A DNA stretch of 64,000 bases from Bradyrhizobium sp. PSBB068 (GTDB lineage Bacteria > Pseudomonadota > Alphaproteobacteria > Rhizobiales > Xanthobacteraceae): positions 1,426,001 through 1,490,000 of the forward strand of contig CP069300.1 of NCBI GenBank assembly GCA_016839165.1, read 5' to 3'. This document shows, piece by piece, positions 52,789-61,679 of this stretch. Under the pieces are notes generated by a model. That model ran no database searches. It was not told the origin of the DNA and was given only the letters and a program-made list of their open reading frames with translations. Position numbers and translations under genes: made by a program. Every line of letters begins with the position of its first letter. Position 1 is the stretch's first letter.

Positions 52789-53660
52789 CCTTTCTCGACA
52801 AAATATTGCGACGTCTCGGCAAGCCGGCCCTCGGTCTCCTCCAGCTTGCGCTTTGCGCTTGCGCCCCCGAGCGTGAAGGCGACGGCGGCCAGCGACTGCG
52901 CCACCGCGATCGCGCCGGTGAGGCTCGGGAAGAAGCCGGGGGAGGAGGCGGCCTCGAACAGCAGCAGGTGATCGGCGCCCTCGGCCATCGGCGCGCTGAT
53001 CGTGTCGGCGATCGCGATCAGCGTGGCGCGCGCTTGATGCGCCGCGCGCGCCGTCTCGACGCTGACCAGGGTGTAGGGCGCAAAGCCGATCACGACCACG
53101 GCGTCCTCAGTGCGGAAGGCACCGTGGTCGAGATCGAACGGACCGGAACCGCCGACCAGCTGCACGGCGTCGGGCCGGAACAGGCGGAGCTGATAGGTCA
53201 GCAGTTCCGCCACGCTGCGGCAGCTGCGAAATCCCGTGATCCAGATCCGGTTTGCCGCGTGCAGCGCACGCGCGGCGTCCGCAATCGCATTCGCGGAAAT
53301 TCGCGCAAGCCCTGCCGCTTCGGCTTCGAGCTTGTCGTGAATCAGTTTGACGTCGGCATTCGGCCCGCCGCGGCGGCTCCTGGCGCGGCCGGAGAACGGC
53401 GAGCCCTGCGCCGGCCGTCGCGCCTCGGTGAGTGCGGCGCGCAATTCGTCCCAGCCGGAATAGCCAAGCGCTTTTGCCAGCCGGGTGAAGGAGGCCGGGT
53501 CGGCGCCGGCGACGGCGGCAAGCTCGCGCATCGAGCGGGTGGTGGCGTCGTAATCATTGGCTGCGACAAACCGACCAACCTCCTGCAAGCGCATTGGCAG
53601 CGACGGCAATGCGCTGCACAATTCGTTCAGGGGCGATGGTTTCGGCTGAGCCTGGGCCAT
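52785..53660 (-). CDS. RpiR/MurR-family regulator
   Basis: A 291-residue regulator. The N-terminal HTH_6 domain is RELAAVAGADPASFTRLAKA (about residues 45-65). The C-terminal SIS (sugar isomerase-like) domain is at about 125-260 (RIWITGFRSCRSVAELLTYQ; AVVVIGFAPYTLVSVETARA). RpiR proteins usually sense phosphosugars, but SIS members in amino-acid operons exist. The ATG at 53660 has no Shine-Dalgarno and abuts the first palindrome of the operator, so the mRNA may be leaderless. First gene of the aminotransferase-aapJ operon. Confidence 0.85.
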   Translation of the reverse strand: MAQAQPKPSPLNELCSALPSLPMRLQEVGRFVAANDYDATTRSMRELAAVAGADPASFTRLAKALGYSGWDELRAALTEARRPAQGSPFSGRARSRRGGPNADVKLIHDKLEAEAAGLARISANAIADAARALHAANRIWITGFRSCRSVAELLTYQLRLFRPDAVQLVGGSGPFDLDHGAFRTEDAVVVIGFAPYTLVSVETARAAHQARATLIAIADTISAPMAEGADHLLLFEAASSPGFFPSLTGAIAVAQSLAAVAFTLGGASAKRKLEETEGRLAETSQYFVEKG

Positions 53661-53706
53661 GAAACATATGTTGCACGTTTATCAATTTGGTGCAACATAT
53701 GACGCG
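53660..53706. promoter_or_regulatory. Double palindromic operator between rpiR and aapQ
   Basis: CATATGTTGCAC (53665-53676) and GTGCAACATATG (53690-53701) are perfect 12-bp inverted arms with a 13-nt spacer. Each arm is also part of a 16-bp palindrome, TGCAACATATGTTGCA: copy 1 at 53660-53675 (1 mismatch), copy 2 at 53691-53706 (3 mismatches), centres 31 bp apart or about three turns. Likely bound by the RpiR protein to control both divergent units. Confidence 0.7.
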
Positions 53707-53755
53707 CGCGCATAGCGCATGGCAGCAGATCGCTTCTCATTGGGATCCTTGCGCT

Positions 53756-54943
53756 GTGACGACATCGACGCCGAAACGCCCTCCCGCCCGACCCTGGCGG
53801 TTTTCGCTCAGCGATCCCCGCGTCGCCGGCCTGTTCTGGCAGGTCCTGGTGGTTGCCGTTGCAGTTGCCGTCATCGCCTTCCTGTGGTCGAACGCGGTCC
53901 ATAACCTCTCGGTGCGGCGTATCTCGACCGGCTTCGCCTTCCTCGGCCGCGAAGCCGGCATGCCGATCGCCGACAGCTGGATCGACTACACGCCGAAGGA
54001 CACCTATCTGCGCGCCTTCATCGTCGGCGTCGTCAACACGCTGCGCGTCGCCGTGATCGGCATCGTGTTGGCGACCGTGATCGGCACGCTGGTCGGCATC
54101 GCGCGGCTGTCGTCGAACTGGCTCTTGGCACGGCTCGCCGCCGTCTATGTCGAGGTGCTGCGCGACCTGCCGCTGCTGCTGCAGCTGTTGTTCTGGTACG
54201 TCCTGATGCAGGGCCTGCCGGCGGCGCGCCAGGCGTTCAAGCCGGTCGAAGGCGTGTTCCTGTCCAATCGTGGATTGATCCTGCCGTCGGTCCCGCTAAG
54301 CGCGTCCAACTGGTGGACCATCCTCGCGCTGGTCGCAGGTCTGACCGTCTTCACCATCGTCAGGCGCCGCCTGATCGCGCAGCAGATGCTTGACGGCAAC
54401 GCGCGCCCGGCGTGGCCTTACGCGCTCGGCCTGATCGTCGCGCTGCCCGCGCTGGTGTCGTTCCTCGCGGGCGCGAGCTGGCGCATCGTGCTGCCGGAGC
54501 TGCGCGGCTTCAACTTCGTCGGCGGGCTGACCCTGGCGCCGGAATACTTTGCGCTGCTGATCGCGCTCGTCACCTATACCTCCGCCTTCATCGCCGAGAT
54601 CGTGCGCAGCGGCATCCAGGCTGTGCCGCGCGGCCAGTCGGAGGCCGCCAAGGCGCTCGGGCTGAAGCGCGGCTTCGTCTTGCAACACATCGTGCTGCCG
54701 CAGGCGCTGCGCGTCATCATCCCGCCGATGACCAGCCAGTATCTGAACCTGACCAAGAACTCCTCGCTCGCGGTCGCGGTCGGCTACCAGGACATCGTCT
54801 CGGTCGCCAACACCACGCTGAACCAGACCGGGCAGGCGATCGAGTCGATCGCGCTGATCATGATGGTGTTCCTCACCATCAGCCTCGGCATCAGCCTGTT
54901 CATGAACTGGTACAACGCGCGGATCGCGCTGGTGGAGCGCTGA
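53756..54943 (+). CDS. General L-amino acid ABC permease AapQ-like
   Basis: About 395 residues from the GTG at 53756. Upstream ATGs at 53687 and 53699 lie in the operator and are less likely, though no start has a strong ribosome site. It is a large HisM/GlnP-type permease with N-terminal Arg-rich start, a first span (FWQVLVVAVAVAVIAFLW), the extended periplasmic and mid-region usual in AapQ, and the C-terminal EAA loop EAAKALGLKRGFVLQHIVLP followed by TKNSSLAVAVGY. It pairs with AapM. The length matches AapQ of Rhizobium. Confidence 0.88.
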   Translation: MTTSTPKRPPARPWRFSLSDPRVAGLFWQVLVVAVAVAVIAFLWSNAVHNLSVRRISTGFAFLGREAGMPIADSWIDYTPKDTYLRAFIVGVVNTLRVAVIGIVLATVIGTLVGIARLSSNWLLARLAAVYVEVLRDLPLLLQLLFWYVLMQGLPAARQAFKPVEGVFLSNRGLILPSVPLSASNWWTILALVAGLTVFTIVRRRLIAQQMLDGNARPAWPYALGLIVALPALVSFLAGASWRIVLPELRGFNFVGGLTLAPEYFALLIALVTYTSAFIAEIVRSGIQAVPRGQSEAAKALGLKRGFVLQHIVLPQALRVIIPPMTSQYLNLTKNSSLAVAVGYQDIVSVANTTLNQTGQAIESIALIMMVFLTISLGISLFMNWYNARIALVER

Positions 54944-54944
54944 G

Positions 54945-56066
54945 ATGAGCTCGGTCGCCCATGTCCCGCAGGATCCGCTGCCGATCGGCCCGCGTCCCGC
55001 CCCGCGCGCGCTCGGCGGACATCTCACCGCCTGGCTGCGCGCCAATCTGTTCGCCTCGATCCCCTCCAGCATCATGACCTTGCTGCTGCTGTTCCTGCTC
55101 GGCAAGGCCTGCATCGGCCTCTGGCAATGGGGCATCGCCAATGCGGTCTGGATCGTCTCCGGCAGCGACACCAGCGCATGCCGCGCGCTGCGCGGCGTCG
55201 GCGCCTGCTGGGCCGTCGTCCCCGAGAAGTATCGCTTCATCCTGTTCGGCACCTATCCGTTCGACGAGCAGTGGCGGCCGGCGCTTGCGGTGCTGATCTT
55301 CATCGCGCTGTTCGTGGTCTCGAGCCGCCGCAGCTTCTGGCGCAAGGAGCTGTTCCTGCTGTGGGCCGCGGCCCTGATCGTGATCGGCTGCCTGATGTGG
55401 GGCGGCTTCCTCGGCCTCTCCTTCGTTACCCAGGATCGTTGGGGCGGGCTGCCGGTGACGCTGATCCTCGCGACCTTCGGCCTCGCGTTCGGCTTCCCGC
55501 TCGGCATCCTGGTCGCGCTCGGCCGCCGCTCGAAACTGCCGGCGATCCGCTCGCTCTGCGTGCTCTATGTCGAGCTGATCCGCGGCGTGCCGTTGATCAG
55601 CCTGTTGTTCATGGCAAGCGTGATGTTCCCGCTGTTCATGCCCGACGGCGTCAACATCGACAAACTGTTGCGCGCGCAGATCGCCTTCATCCTCTATGCC
55701 GGCGCCTATCTTGCCGAAGTGGTGCGCGGCGGCCTGCAGGCGGTGCCGCGCGGACAGTATGAAGCGGGCGATGCACTCGGCCTGTCCTATTGGGAGAAGC
55801 ACGCGCTGATCGTGCTGCCGCAGGCGATCCGCCACGTCATCCCGCCGCTGGTCAACACCTTCATCGCCTTCTTCAAGGACACCAGCCTGGTCCTGATCAT
55901 CGGCATCTTCGACCTGCTGACGACGGCGAAGACCGCGATCGTCGATCCGGCCTGGCAGTCCTTCAGCGTCGAGGTCTACGTCTTCGTCGGCGTGATCTAC
56001 TTCGTGTTCTGCTTCGCGATGTCGCGCTACAGCCGCAGCCTCGAGGCGCAGCGCGGAACGAACTGA
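54945..56066 (+). CDS. General L-amino acid ABC permease AapM-like
   Basis: A 373-residue permease starting 1 nt after the aapQ stop. Several spans are followed by the TMD region starting at GLPVTLILATFGLAFGFPLG. The EAA loop is YEAGDALGLSYWEKHALIV, then PQAIRHVIPPLVNTFIAFFK. It forms the pore with AapQ. The ATPase gene (aapP) that normally follows is absent: a GntR regulator comes next, so an ATPase from another locus must serve. Confidence 0.9.
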   Translation: MSSVAHVPQDPLPIGPRPAPRALGGHLTAWLRANLFASIPSSIMTLLLLFLLGKACIGLWQWGIANAVWIVSGSDTSACRALRGVGACWAVVPEKYRFILFGTYPFDEQWRPALAVLIFIALFVVSSRRSFWRKELFLLWAAALIVIGCLMWGGFLGLSFVTQDRWGGLPVTLILATFGLAFGFPLGILVALGRRSKLPAIRSLCVLYVELIRGVPLISLLFMASVMFPLFMPDGVNIDKLLRAQIAFILYAGAYLAEVVRGGLQAVPRGQYEAGDALGLSYWEKHALIVLPQAIRHVIPPLVNTFIAFFKDTSLVLIIGIFDLLTTAKTAIVDPAWQSFSVEVYVFVGVIYFVFCFAMSRYSRSLEAQRGTN

Positions 56067-56176
56067 GCGATCGCCTCTCGCCAATTCCTAGAATGTTCGC
56101 TCTGCCGCCATGCCCGGGATGAGCTCCGGGCACGTCCCCTTGGGCGGTCACCCCTTGCCAAGCCATCCCGATCCTA

Positions 56177-56190
56177 TTTATGATCATAAA
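56177..56190. promoter_or_regulatory. Perfect palindrome touching the gntR start codon
   Basis: TTTATGATCATAAA is a perfect 14-bp palindrome ending one base before the ATG at 56191. TATGATCATA is a plausible core for an FCD-type GntR protein, so this is a candidate autoregulatory operator. Confidence 0.6.
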
Positions 56191-56985
56191 ATGGATAAAT
56201 CGGCCCTGCCATCCCTGGACCCGTCCCGGCGCGCCTCGATCAAGCGCAAGCGCTCCGACGCTGTTGCCGACCTGATCCGCGGCCACATCTTCCAGGCCGG
56301 ATTGCAGCCCAACGACCGGCTGCCGCAGGAGAGCGAGCTGATCGAGATGTTCGGCTGCAGCCGCTCGACCATCCGCGAGGCGCTCAAATCGTTGGAAGTG
56401 CAGGGGCTGGTGCAGAACACCACGGGGCCGGGCGGCGGCGCGCGGGTGGCGCCGGTGTCGATCAACCGGATCGTCGGCCTGCTCAGCAACTACTTCTATT
56501 TCCAGTCGATCAGTACGGCGCAGATCTACCAGATCCGCCGCCTGATCGAGCCGGAGCTCGCCTTCAGCGTGGTCGGCCACCTCACGGCGGCGCATTTCGC
56601 CGCGCTCGACAAGGCGATCGAGGTTCAGGAGCATCATCCGGGCGGGCCCACCGACTGGGAGCATCACCGCCACGCCGAGATCGATTTCCACGACATCATG
56701 ATCGAGGCCTGTCCCAATCCGCTGCTCGGCCTGGTCGCGCGCTTCGTCAACGAGGCGATCCGCCATTTGATCGGCAAGCTCGGCGTGCAGGAATTCGCAT
56801 CGAGCTTCACCTGCGAGAACATCGAGTTTCACAAGCGCCTGATGGCTGCGTTCCGCTCCGGCAATGCCGCGCGCGCCCGCCGCGTGATGCTCGATCACGT
56901 GCTGAGCGCCGAGGCCGTGGTCGTCCCGAAGGGAGATCGGCGCGTCGATCTGCCTGTCTTTCACCAGCCGTTGCGGCTCGACTGA
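56191..56985 (+). CDS. GntR-family (FCD/FadR) regulator
   Basis: About 264 residues from the ATG at 56191. The winged HTH spans about residues 20-80 (LPQESELIEMFGCSRSTIRE and ALKSLEVQGLVQ). The FCD ligand domain has the metal-ligand pattern (IRRLIEPELAFSVVG; HHRHAEIDFHDIMIEAC; NIEFHKRLMAAFRSGNAARA). The ATG at 56110 is in frame but would run through the palindrome. No Shine-Dalgarno precedes 56191, so it may be leaderless. It leads the tandem amidase genes 24 nt downstream and probably controls them. Confidence 0.87.
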   Translation: MDKSALPSLDPSRRASIKRKRSDAVADLIRGHIFQAGLQPNDRLPQESELIEMFGCSRSTIREALKSLEVQGLVQNTTGPGGGARVAPVSINRIVGLLSNYFYFQSISTAQIYQIRRLIEPELAFSVVGHLTAAHFAALDKAIEVQEHHPGGPTDWEHHRHAEIDFHDIMIEACPNPLLGLVARFVNEAIRHLIGKLGVQEFASSFTCENIEFHKRLMAAFRSGNAARARRVMLDHVLSAEAVVVPKGDRRVDLPVFHQPLRLD

Positions 56986-57009
56986 AGATTTGCGTAGGAG
57001 GCGACGACG

Positions 57010-58428
57010 ATGGTCATGCGGCGCGAGAATGAGTTGTGGAGCTGGTCGGCCGTCGATCTGGCGCGTGCGATCGCGACGCGTGCGATTTCGAGCCGCGAAG
57101 CGGTGCAGTCGAGCCTTGATCGCATCGCCAAGGTCAATCCGGCACTAAATGCCGTGGTCGAGGTGCTGACGGATGAAGCGCTGGCCGAGGCGGATGCGGC
57201 GGATGCCGCGGTGAGATCCGGCGCGGAGCTCGGCGTGCTGCATGGCGTGCCGGTCACGATCAAGGTCAATGTCGATCAGCGCGGTCACGCCACCACCAAT
57301 GGCGTCGCAGCGTTCCGCGACGTCATCGCCGCCGAGGACAGCCCGGTGGTCGCGAATTTCCGCAAGGCCGGCGCCGTCATCGTCGGCCGCACCAACACAC
57401 CGGCGTTCTCGCACCGCTGGTTCACCAACAACGATCTGCACGGCGCGACCTACAATCCGTGGAGCCGCCGGCTGACACCGGGCGGCTCCAGCGGCGGCGC
57501 CGCGTCGGCGGTTGCTTCCGGCATGGGCGCGATCGCGCATGGCAATGATTTCGGCGGCTCGATCCGCTATCCGGCTTACGCCTGCGGCGTCGCCGGCCTG
57601 CGCCCGACCCCGGGTCGCATACCGTCGTTCAATCCGTCCGCGACCAGCGATCGGCCGATCACCGCGCAGATGATGTCGGTGCAGGGGCCGCTCGCCCGCT
57701 CGGTTGCCGATCTCGGCGTCGCGCTCGCCGCGATGGCGCAGCCGGATCCGCGCGACGGCACCTGGCTGCCGGTGCCGCTGCAAGGCGCACAGCTCGAGCG
57801 GCCGATCGGGGTCGCGATCGCGCCGGCGCCGTTCGGCGACGAGGCGCCGGAGGTCAGTGCAGCCGTGCGCGCTGCCGGACGCTGGCTCGCCGAGGCAGGC
57901 TTTGCGGTGGAGGAGACCACGCCGCCGCGGCTCGCGGAGGCCGCCGATCTCTGGCATCGCCTCGTCATCAATGAGGAGCGGCGCGTGCTGGCGCCGCTGA
58001 TCCGCAAGTTCGGCGATGCGAGGTCCCGCTACAATCTGGATTGCCATATCGCCTACGCGCCGGAGCTCGACGGCGACCAGGTGCTGGCCTGCTTCGAGCA
58101 GCGGCTTGCGATCGTGCGGGCCTGGCAGCTGTTCCAGGAGCGCTGCCCCGTCATCATCCTTCCGGTCTCGGCGCAGCTGCCGTTCCGCTTCGATCAGGAT
58201 CAGGAAGGCGCTGACGTCGTGCGCGCGCTGCTCGACGCGCAGCGGCCGCTGCTCGCGGTGCCCGCGCTCGGCTTTCCATCGGTCGTGGTGCCGACCGGAA
58301 CCGCCGGCGGCGTGCCGGTCGGCGTGCAGGTGATCGCCGGCCGTTTCCGCGAGGACATCTGTCTCGCGGCGGCCGCGGTGATCGAGGCGCGCGCCTCGAC
58401 GCTGACGCCGATCGATCCGCGCGACTGA
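57010..58428 (+). CDS. Amidase (amidase signature family), copy 1
   Basis: A 472-residue amide hydrolase. The catalytic Lys is in HGVPVTIKVNVD (about residue 83), the signature is TPGGSSGGAASAVASG (about 160) with the cis-Ser, and the nucleophile Ser is in HGNDFGGSIRYPA. An AGGAGG ribosome site precedes the ATG. Family members act on indoleacetamide, other aryl-acetamides or aliphatic amides. It looks like a tandem duplicate of the next gene (similar motifs in order along the first 240 residues) and is cotranscribed with gntR. Confidence 0.88.
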   Translation: MVMRRENELWSWSAVDLARAIATRAISSREAVQSSLDRIAKVNPALNAVVEVLTDEALAEADAADAAVRSGAELGVLHGVPVTIKVNVDQRGHATTNGVAAFRDVIAAEDSPVVANFRKAGAVIVGRTNTPAFSHRWFTNNDLHGATYNPWSRRLTPGGSSGGAASAVASGMGAIAHGNDFGGSIRYPAYACGVAGLRPTPGRIPSFNPSATSDRPITAQMMSVQGPLARSVADLGVALAAMAQPDPRDGTWLPVPLQGAQLERPIGVAIAPAPFGDEAPEVSAAVRAAGRWLAEAGFAVEETTPPRLAEAADLWHRLVINEERRVLAPLIRKFGDARSRYNLDCHIAYAPELDGDQVLACFEQRLAIVRAWQLFQERCPVIILPVSAQLPFRFDQDQEGADVVRALLDAQRPLLAVPALGFPSVVVPTGTAGGVPVGVQVIAGRFREDICLAAAAVIEARASTLTPIDPRD

Positions 58429-58467
58429 ATCAACAACAAAGCTCTGAACACAACGGGAGAACACCAA

Positions 58468-59898
58468 GTGACGAATGCACCGATCTGGCAATGGTCAGCC
58501 GTCGAGACCGCCGCGGCGATCAGGAACGACAAGGTGACGTCGAAAGAGGTGGTTCGCGCCCACCTCGACCGCATGCATGCCGCCAACCCGGCGCTCAACG
58601 CCGTGGTCGTCGACCTCGGCGCGTCGGCGATGCAGGCCGCCAAGGCCGCGGACGAGACGCTGGCGGCAAGCAAGCGCGGCGGCAGTGAGGTCGGCCCGCT
58701 GCATGGCGTGCCGGTCACGATCAAGATCAACATCGACGTCGAGGGCCAGGCCAATTCGAACGGCGTGGTCGCCTTCAAGGACAATATCGCGCCGGGCGAC
58801 TCGCCCGTGACGGCCAATCTCAAGAAGGCCGGTGCCGTCATCATCGGCCTGACCAACACGCCGGAATTCTCGCTGCGCGGCTTCACCGACAACCCGCTGC
58901 ACGGCCTGACGCGCAATCCCTGGAACGCGGAGGTGACCTGCGGCGGATCATCCGGCGGCGCCGGCGCGTCGATCGCGGCCGGCATCGGCACCATCGCGCA
59001 TGGCAACGACATCGGCGGCTCGCTGCGCTGGCCGGCGCATTGCAACGGCATCGCCACCATCAAGCCGACCCAGGGTCGCATTCCCGCGTTCAATCCCTCA
59101 GCCACCGCAGAACGTCCGCTGATGGCGCAGTTCATGTCGTCGCAGGGCCCGCTGGCGCGCCATGTCGCCGACGTCCGCCTCGGCCTCGAGGTGATGGCGC
59201 AGCGCGACCCGCGCGATCCCTGGTACGTGCCGGCGCCGTTGCAGGGTCCGAAGCCGGCCGCGCCGGTCAAGGTCGCGCTCGCGAAGATCCCCGGGGACAT
59301 GGTGACCGACCGTGGCGTGATCGCGCTTCAGCGCAAGGCGGCCGATCATCTCGCCGATGCCGGCTATGCCGTCAGCGAGGTCGACGTCCCCGATCTGAAC
59401 AAGGTGTGGCAGCTCTGGTGCGATCTGATCATGACCGAGACCCGCGTGTTGCAGCAGGACCAGATGCTGGCGGTGAGCAGCGCCGACTTCCAGAAGACGT
59501 TCCATGGCTTCATCGCACTGGCAAATCAGTTGGACCAGGCCGGCTACATGAAGGCGATCGCCGCGCGGTCGGGCCATATCAGGAACTGGATGACCTTCCT
59601 CGAGCAGTACCCGCTGGTGCTGATGCCGACCACGGTGCGCAAGACGCCGGAGGTCAACGCCGATCTCGGCGGCGATCAGCGTGTCAAGGATTTGTTCTGG
59701 AACGACCTGCGCTTCATTTCGTCGATGAACGTGCTGGGGCTGCCGGCGGCGGTGGTGCCGGTGGGGCTGCATGAGGGATTGCCGGTCGGTGTCCAGATCG
59801 TCGGCTCGCGCTATCGCGAGGACATGTGCCTCGACGCCGCCGAGGCGATCGAGCGCAAGGCCGGCATTCTGACCAGGCAATTGTGGGAACGGCGCTGA
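58468..59898 (+). CDS. Amidase (amidase signature family), copy 2
   Basis: A 476-residue paralogue of the preceding gene, starting with GTG after GGGAGA. The catalytic Lys is in HGVPVTIKINID, the signature TCGGSSGGAGASIAAG, and the nucleophile region HGNDIGGSLRWPA. The C-terminal half, which shapes the substrate pocket, differs more from copy 1 (for example FISSMNVLGLPAAVVPVG), so the two may hydrolyse different amides. The 39-nt gap suggests one operon. Confidence 0.88.
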   Translation: MTNAPIWQWSAVETAAAIRNDKVTSKEVVRAHLDRMHAANPALNAVVVDLGASAMQAAKAADETLAASKRGGSEVGPLHGVPVTIKINIDVEGQANSNGVVAFKDNIAPGDSPVTANLKKAGAVIIGLTNTPEFSLRGFTDNPLHGLTRNPWNAEVTCGGSSGGAGASIAAGIGTIAHGNDIGGSLRWPAHCNGIATIKPTQGRIPAFNPSATAERPLMAQFMSSQGPLARHVADVRLGLEVMAQRDPRDPWYVPAPLQGPKPAAPVKVALAKIPGDMVTDRGVIALQRKAADHLADAGYAVSEVDVPDLNKVWQLWCDLIMTETRVLQQDQMLAVSSADFQKTFHGFIALANQLDQAGYMKAIAARSGHIRNWMTFLEQYPLVLMPTTVRKTPEVNADLGGDQRVKDLFWNDLRFISSMNVLGLPAAVVPVGLHEGLPVGVQIVGSRYREDMCLDAAEAIERKAGILTRQLWERR

Positions 59899-60302
59899 GG
59901 CGATCGCGACCTCATTTTTCAATCGTCTGATCTAGAGCAAGATGAGTTTGGATTGAATCGGATGCGACCTCTCCCCATTGGGGAGAGGTCGATTTGCGCA
60001 GCAAATCGGGTGAGGGGCCGCAGCTCCAACGAGAGAGCGTAACCCCTTGCCCGGGCGCTGCGCGCCGACCTCTCCCAAGGGAGAGGTGAACGGCTGCCGC
60101 GCCAGACAACACTCTCGTCATGCTTTAGGGAACGCCGCGGCGGCACCTCGTTGCGGTGTTCGCTTGTTTGGCGTAGGGACCGTGTTCCTTCTCCCGGAAT
60201 TCTGGCGCGAAATCGCAGAGCGCCATGCCCGGCGGCGGGGTTGTCGGTGATCCCTGATTGCTGCAGGAGATCGGCCGAACCATCCGAATCCCTGGGAACG
60301 AA
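59899..60302. repeat. Gene-free stretch with palindromic repeats
   Basis: CGACCTCTCCCC (59965-59976) and GGGGAGAGGTCG (59980-59991) are perfect 12-bp arms. GATTTGC/GCAAATC (59991-60007) forms a second hairpin, and ACCTCTCCCAAGGGAGAGGT (60070-60089) a third. This is a bradyrhizobial intergenic element between the amidase and binding-protein genes, and likely ends the amidase transcript. Confidence 0.65.
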
Positions 60303-61523
60303 ATGTCCATCACCAAACGCTCGCATCTCCTGGCCGCAATCGCCGCCGTGTGTCTCTCATTTGCAGCCGGCGCTGCCCGGGCGGAGGATGGTGTGCTGCG
60401 GGTCGGCATCATCACCGACATGAGCGGGCAATATTCCGACGGCAATGGCCCGGGGTCGGTGATCGCGGCGCAGATGGCCGCGGAGGAGATCGGCGGCACG
60501 GTCGCCGGACGCAAGATCGAGATCATCTCGGCCGATCACCAGAACAAGCCCGACGTCGCGACCGGCATCGTGCGCAACTGGATCGACAACAAGGGTGTCG
60601 ACGTGATCGCCGAAGGCGTCAATTCCGCGGTGGCGCTCGCGATCCAGACCGTCACGCGCGAACGCAAGAAGCTGTTTTTGATCTCGGGCTCCGGTTCATC
60701 CGATCTCACCGGCAAGCAATGCTCGCGGACCAGCGTGCAGTGGACCTACGACACCTATGCTTCCTCTAACGCGACGGCGAAGGCCGTGGTCGCGCGCGGC
60801 GGCACGCCCTGGTTCTTCCTCACGGCCGATTATGCGTTCGGTCAGGCGCTGGAGCGCGATGCCAGCAAGGCCGTGACGTCCGCCGGCGGCAAGGTGCTGG
60901 GCGCGGTCCGCCATCCCTTCGACACCGCCGACTTCTCGTCCTTCCTGCTGCAGGCCCAGTCCTCCGGCGCCAAGATCCTTGCGCTCGCCAATGCCGGCTC
61001 CGACTTCCGCAATGCGGTGTCGCAGGCCGACGAGTTCAACATCCGCGCCAGCATGCAACTCGTCGCGCTGCAGGTGACGCTCACCGACGTGCCGGCGCTC
61101 GGCCTCGCGCATGCGCATGATCTGCTGTTCACCGATTCCTTCTATTGGGACCGCACGCCCGAGACCCGCGTCTTCGCCCAGGAGTTCTTCAAGCGCCACG
61201 GGTCGATGCCGACCGCCTATCAGGCCGGCGTCAACTCGGCGCTGCGGCACTATTTCAAGGCGGTAGCCGCCACCAACTCGGCCGATTCCGAGACCGTGAT
61301 CGCACAGATGCGCAAGACCCCGGTGAATGATTTCTTCGCCCAGAACGGCGTCGTGCGCGAGGACGGCCGCATGGTGCACGACATGTATCTGATGCGCATC
61401 AAGAAGCCGGAAGAGTCCAAGGGCAAGTGGGACCTCTACGAGTACCTCGCGACGGTGCCGGGCGACCAGGCCTTCCGTCCGCTCGCTGAAGGCGGTTGCC
61501 CGTACATCGCGAAGGCGCAGTAG
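60303..61523 (+). CDS. Branched-chain-type ABC substrate-binding protein
   Basis: A 406-residue Peripla_BP_6 protein from the ATG at 60303 (GGGAACGAA upstream). The signal peptide is LLAAIAAVCLSFAAGAARAE. The mature start is LRVGIITDMSGQYSDGNGPG, followed by GTVAGRKIEIISADHQNKPD and the ISGSGSSDLTGKQCS segment with a Cys. This subgroup often binds aliphatic amides or related small solutes (AmiC-like). With the amidases upstream it may import their substrate. No permease is adjacent. Confidence 0.85.
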   Translation: MSITKRSHLLAAIAAVCLSFAAGAARAEDGVLRVGIITDMSGQYSDGNGPGSVIAAQMAAEEIGGTVAGRKIEIISADHQNKPDVATGIVRNWIDNKGVDVIAEGVNSAVALAIQTVTRERKKLFLISGSGSSDLTGKQCSRTSVQWTYDTYASSNATAKAVVARGGTPWFFLTADYAFGQALERDASKAVTSAGGKVLGAVRHPFDTADFSSFLLQAQSSGAKILALANAGSDFRNAVSQADEFNIRASMQLVALQVTLTDVPALGLAHAHDLLFTDSFYWDRTPETRVFAQEFFKRHGSMPTAYQAGVNSALRHYFKAVAATNSADSETVIAQMRKTPVNDFFAQNGVVREDGRMVHDMYLMRIKKPEESKGKWDLYEYLATVPGDQAFRPLAEGGCPYIAKAQ

Positions 61524-61631
61524 GCGAGGCGGTCGGGTCAGAGCGCACCGTAAGGTGAGCACGCCTCTCAGGCTCCCTCTCCCGCAAGGGGAGAGGGAAC
61601 CCTGCCGCCGGCGGCTCCCTCACGCGCGTGC

Positions 61632-61660
61632 CACTGAGTTGCCCGACGGGCAACTCAGTG
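61632..61660. terminator. 13-bp hairpin after the binding-protein gene
   Basis: CACTGAGTTGCCC (61632-61644) and GGGCAACTCAGTG (61648-61660) pair perfectly around GAC. An A-run follows. GGCAACTCAGTG recurs at 61708-61719, at the edge of the larger structured element, so it may be a boundary of that element rather than a simple terminator. Confidence 0.5.
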
Positions 61661-61679
61661 AAAATGCGTCAAGCCTCTC

